Positions 62,007 to 64,000 of a stretch of DNA of 64,000 nucleotides are shown one piece after another. Below the pieces are notes generated by a model. The model searched no databases and was not told the DNA's origin. It saw nothing but the letters and a program-made list of their open reading frames with translations. The DNA is from Flavobacterium sp. 90. Its GTDB lineage: Bacteria > Bacteroidota > Bacteroidia > Flavobacteriales > Flavobacteriaceae. Made by a program: the position numbers and the translations under genes. Location of the stretch: positions 4,216,001-4,280,000 of the forward strand of contig NZ_SMGE01000001.1 in assembly GCF_004339525.1 (NCBI RefSeq), written 5' to 3'. How positions within the stretch are numbered: position 1 is the first letter of the stretch; each line of letters starts with the position of its first letter.

Positions 62007-62046
62007 AAAATAGAAAAACCTTGACGAATCAAGGTTTTTCTATTTT
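62007..62046. terminator. Bidirectional terminator overlapping the response-regulator stop
   Basis: TAGAAAAACCTTG (62011-62023) and CAAGGTTTTTCTA (62030-62042) form a 13-bp stem with A and T runs on its flanks (62007-62010, 62043-62046), so it works in both directions. It overlaps the last codons of the minus-strand response-regulator gene (stop at 62029-62031). Confidence 0.82.
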
Positions 62047-62718
62047 AAATTCTAAGCCAATATTACGTGTACTTTCAATACTGATTTTTGGATCTGAATT
62101 GAAATATTTTCTAAGTCTGCTGATAAAAACATCCATACTTCGTCCTGAGAAATAATCATCTTTTTTCCACACCGACATTAAAATTTGATCTCTCTTTAAT
62201 AACTGATTATGGTTCAGATATAAATACTCAATTAGCGAAGCTTCCATTTCTGTAAGTTGCTGGACATGATTTTTATTATTCAGTGTTAATCTTTCATTAT
62301 CAAAAACATAAGAGCCAATTTCAATTATATTGTTTCCTTCCAGAGTTCTTTTTTGCTCGATTCTCTTTAGGATATTCTGCAAACGCAAAACCAGTTCATC
62401 AACTTCAAAAGGTTTTATGATATAGTCGTCAGCACCAAGTTTTAATCCGGTGATTTTGTCTTCTTTTAACTTTCTTGCTGTTAGAAAAATAAATGGAATC
62501 TCAGGATTAATCGTAATTATTTTTTCGGCCAATGAAAATCCGTCCAATTTTGGCATCATGACGTCAAAAACACAAATATCAAAATCCTGGTTTTTAAAAT
62601 AGTCTAAAGCTATTTCTCCATTTTCTGCCCAGATTACTTCAAATTGATGTAATTCTAAATATTTTTTTAAAATTCCGGCAAAATCAAAATCGTCTTCAGC
62701 TAAAAGTAATCTTTTCAA
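62029..62718 (-). CDS. OmpR/PhoB-family response regulator
   Basis: A 229-aa two-component regulator. The receiver domain (1-120) has acidic residues Asp9-Asp10, phospho-acceptor Asp52 (FDVMMPKLDG) and the Thr/Lys pair (FLTARK, YIIKPF). The C-terminal winged-helix DNA-binding domain (about 135-227) shows LTEMEASLIEYLYLNHNQLLKRDQIL and GRSMDVFISRLRKYF. The gene follows its kinase with 10 bp between. Target genes are unknown. Confidence 0.95.
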   Translation of the reverse strand: MKRLLLAEDDFDFAGILKKYLELHQFEVIWAENGEIALDYFKNQDFDICVFDVMMPKLDGFSLAEKIITINPEIPFIFLTARKLKEDKITGLKLGADDYIIKPFEVDELVLRLQNILKRIEQKRTLEGNNIIEIGSYVFDNERLTLNNKNHVQQLTEMEASLIEYLYLNHNQLLKRDQILMSVWKKDDYFSGRSMDVFISRLRKYFNSDPKISIESTRNIGLEFKIEKP

Positions 62719-62728
62719 AATAAGGTAA

Positions 62729-64000
62729 TTAAATTTTTAATAAAATAGTAAACTGAGTTCCTTTTCCTAAATCACTCACAACGTTAATTGTGCCCTGATG
62801 CGCTTTTATAATTTGATTGACATAATACAAACCTAAACCTAAGCCTTTTGTATTATGAAGATTTCCTTGTTCTACACGGTAGAATTTTTCGAAAAGTAGG
62901 GATTGTTTGTTCTTTTCAATTCCAATTCCGTCATCTTCAATACTAATAGAAAATTGATTTTGGACTATTCTTGTTTTTATCGTAATTGTATTTGAACCAT
63001 ATTTTACAGCATTTTCCAAAACATTTAAAAAAGCCGTTGTGAGATGAAATTTATCTAAAACTAAAATTGTTTTCTGCGTTTGAAAATCAGTTTGAAGATT
63101 GATTTTTGGGAATGTAATTTTAAAATCATTCACAATTGCAGTAAGAAAATCTTCGGTTTCTATCTTTTCTTTTTGTAATTCAATTTCATTTTCAGCCAGC
63201 GAATTTGCCATAACCTGATCGATCAAGTTTTGTAAACGATTGTTTTGGCGTGAAATCGTATTGACAATCGAGTTGAAGTTTTCATCATTGTCACGAATAT
63301 TTTTGTTCTCCAGGATTTTAGTCGAAATACTTAAAGTTGCCAATGGCGTTTTTAGTTCGTGTGTAATATTATTGATAAAATCTGTTTTGACATCGCTTAC
63401 TTTTTTCTGTTTAATTAAGGCTTTTATTGCAATTACAAATAGCGTTATAAGCGTTAAAATAGATAATAAAGACAAAATCAAAACAACTGTCATTCGTCTC
63501 AGAATAATCATTTCCCAGTCGATTACAGAAACGTACATTGAATCTTCTGTCAATAATTTGTAATCCTGATTGGCGTAAGTTCCGTTTGTGGTTCCAACGT
63601 AATTGCGAACCAGAAAAGCATGATTTAGAGAAATCAGGTTTCCGTATAATTTATTTTGAATAAAAGGCTTTTGAGAGAAAATTGTATCTGCTTTTTTTCT
63701 GTTTTGATACAAAATGAATTTATTTAGTACAATTGCAAAATCAATTTTAAGATTCGGTAAATCGCGTTCGAACTTACGTTTAATTTTTTGTGTTAATGCA
63801 TCTTGAAATTCATTGTCAAGAATCCCTTTTTTTACATCAAATTTGGTTGTTTTTCCTTTAAGGTAATTCTCTGATAAATTTTTATAAAGGGCTTCTTTTC
63901 TGGAAACAATTGCAGAATCTATATCACTGTAGTTGTTTGATATCTGGGCGATTTCATTTTTAATTTCCGTATGAAATTGCGCCACTTTATAATCGTATGT
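62729..64000 (-). CDS. Sensor histidine kinase, N-terminus cut by window edge
   Basis: The frame is open to the right edge (64000), so the start lies outside. At least 423 residues are present. An extracytoplasmic sensor region (about the first 160 residues) ends at a membrane helix (MTVVLILSLLSILTLITLFVI). A HisKA dimerisation domain follows with the phospho-acceptor His in NITHELKTPLATLS. The HATPase domain has NVLENAVKYG (N box), DDGIGIEK (G1) and GLGLGLYYVNQII (G2). It passes phosphate to the adjacent response regulator. No ligand is known; a first membrane helix before the window edge is expected. Confidence 0.93.
   Translation of the reverse strand, partial: TYDYKVAQFHTEIKNEIAQISNNYSDIDSAIVSRKEALYKNLSENYLKGKTTKFDVKKGILDNEFQDALTQKIKRKFERDLPNLKIDFAIVLNKFILYQNRKKADTIFSQKPFIQNKLYGNLISLNHAFLVRNYVGTTNGTYANQDYKLLTEDSMYVSVIDWEMIILRRMTVVLILSLLSILTLITLFVIAIKALIKQKKVSDVKTDFINNITHELKTPLATLSISTKILENKNIRDNDENFNSIVNTISRQNNRLQNLIDQVMANSLAENEIELQKEKIETEDFLTAIVNDFKITFPKINLQTDFQTQKTILVLDKFHLTTAFLNVLENAVKYGSNTITIKTRIVQNQFSISIEDDGIGIEKNKQSLLFEKFYRVEQGNLHNTKGLGLGLYYVNQIIKAHQGTINVVSDLGKGTQFTILLKI

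Overview
The window is AT-rich DNA from a Bacteroidetes bacterium, almost certainly a soil or freshwater Flavobacterium close to F. johnsoniae. The signs are a SusC/SusD chitin locus, type IX secretion (T9SS) sorting domains, a PorP/SprF protein, -7 elements of the TAnnTTTG type, poor Shine-Dalgarno sites and many short intergenic foldback repeats. The species is inferred, not proven.

Layout. 1-15.9 kb (+): a chitin utilization locus. It holds the tail of one SusD-like protein, a GH18 lipoprotein, a SusC/SusD pair, a NagB-type deaminase fused to a PIG-L/LmbE domain, a GH20 hexosaminidase and the two-domain secreted chitinase ChiA. Together they cover extracellular chitin cleavage, outer-membrane import, periplasmic trimming to GlcNAc and entry into glycolysis. 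16-24.2 kb: mostly minus-strand small or orphan genes (WG-repeat, VOC, membrane, leucine-rich and immunity-like proteins) among foldback repeats, plus a TlpA-like thioredoxin, an ABC-F ATPase and a 58-aa lipoprotein gene. 24.4-29.7 kb (+): pyrR, an unknown gene, pyrB, a small protein with rnz, pdxH and a CAP-domain lipoprotein. 29.7-30.4 kb: a non-coding tandem repeat.

30.4-45.9 kb (-): one apparent operon for a giant surface protein. A small secreted protein comes first, then a ~3983-aa adhesin (vWA domain, three families of tandem repeats, type B T9SS sorting domain), a PorP/SprF protein and an OmpA/PD40 protein. 46.4-49.9 kb (+): sixA-like phosphatase, ppk1 and ppx (polyphosphate). 50-51.9 kb (+): TMEM175-like channel, Crp/Fnr regulator and flavodoxin-fold oxidoreductase. 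52-53.7 kb (-): dnaX, split between two frames at a run of ten A's. 54.1-57.5 kb (+): small envelope proteins, a cupin and a BON / BON-LysM pair. 57.9-62 kb: a small minus-strand gene, RNase P RNA, a DctA-like symporter, a ketopantoate reductase-like protein and two small envelope proteins. 62-64 kb (-): a response regulator and its histidine kinase, which runs off the right edge.

The strongest candidates for unusual biology are: the dnaX A10 site, where frame 0 gives a short gamma form and a -1 shift gives a 579-aa tau form; an ABC-F ATPase whose two halves have complementary degenerate ATP sites; a nearly identical 475-bp block recurring 948 bp away inside the adhesin; the NagB/PIG-L fusion with a changed active-site motif; and an identical 29-nt leader directly in front of both rnz and pdxH.
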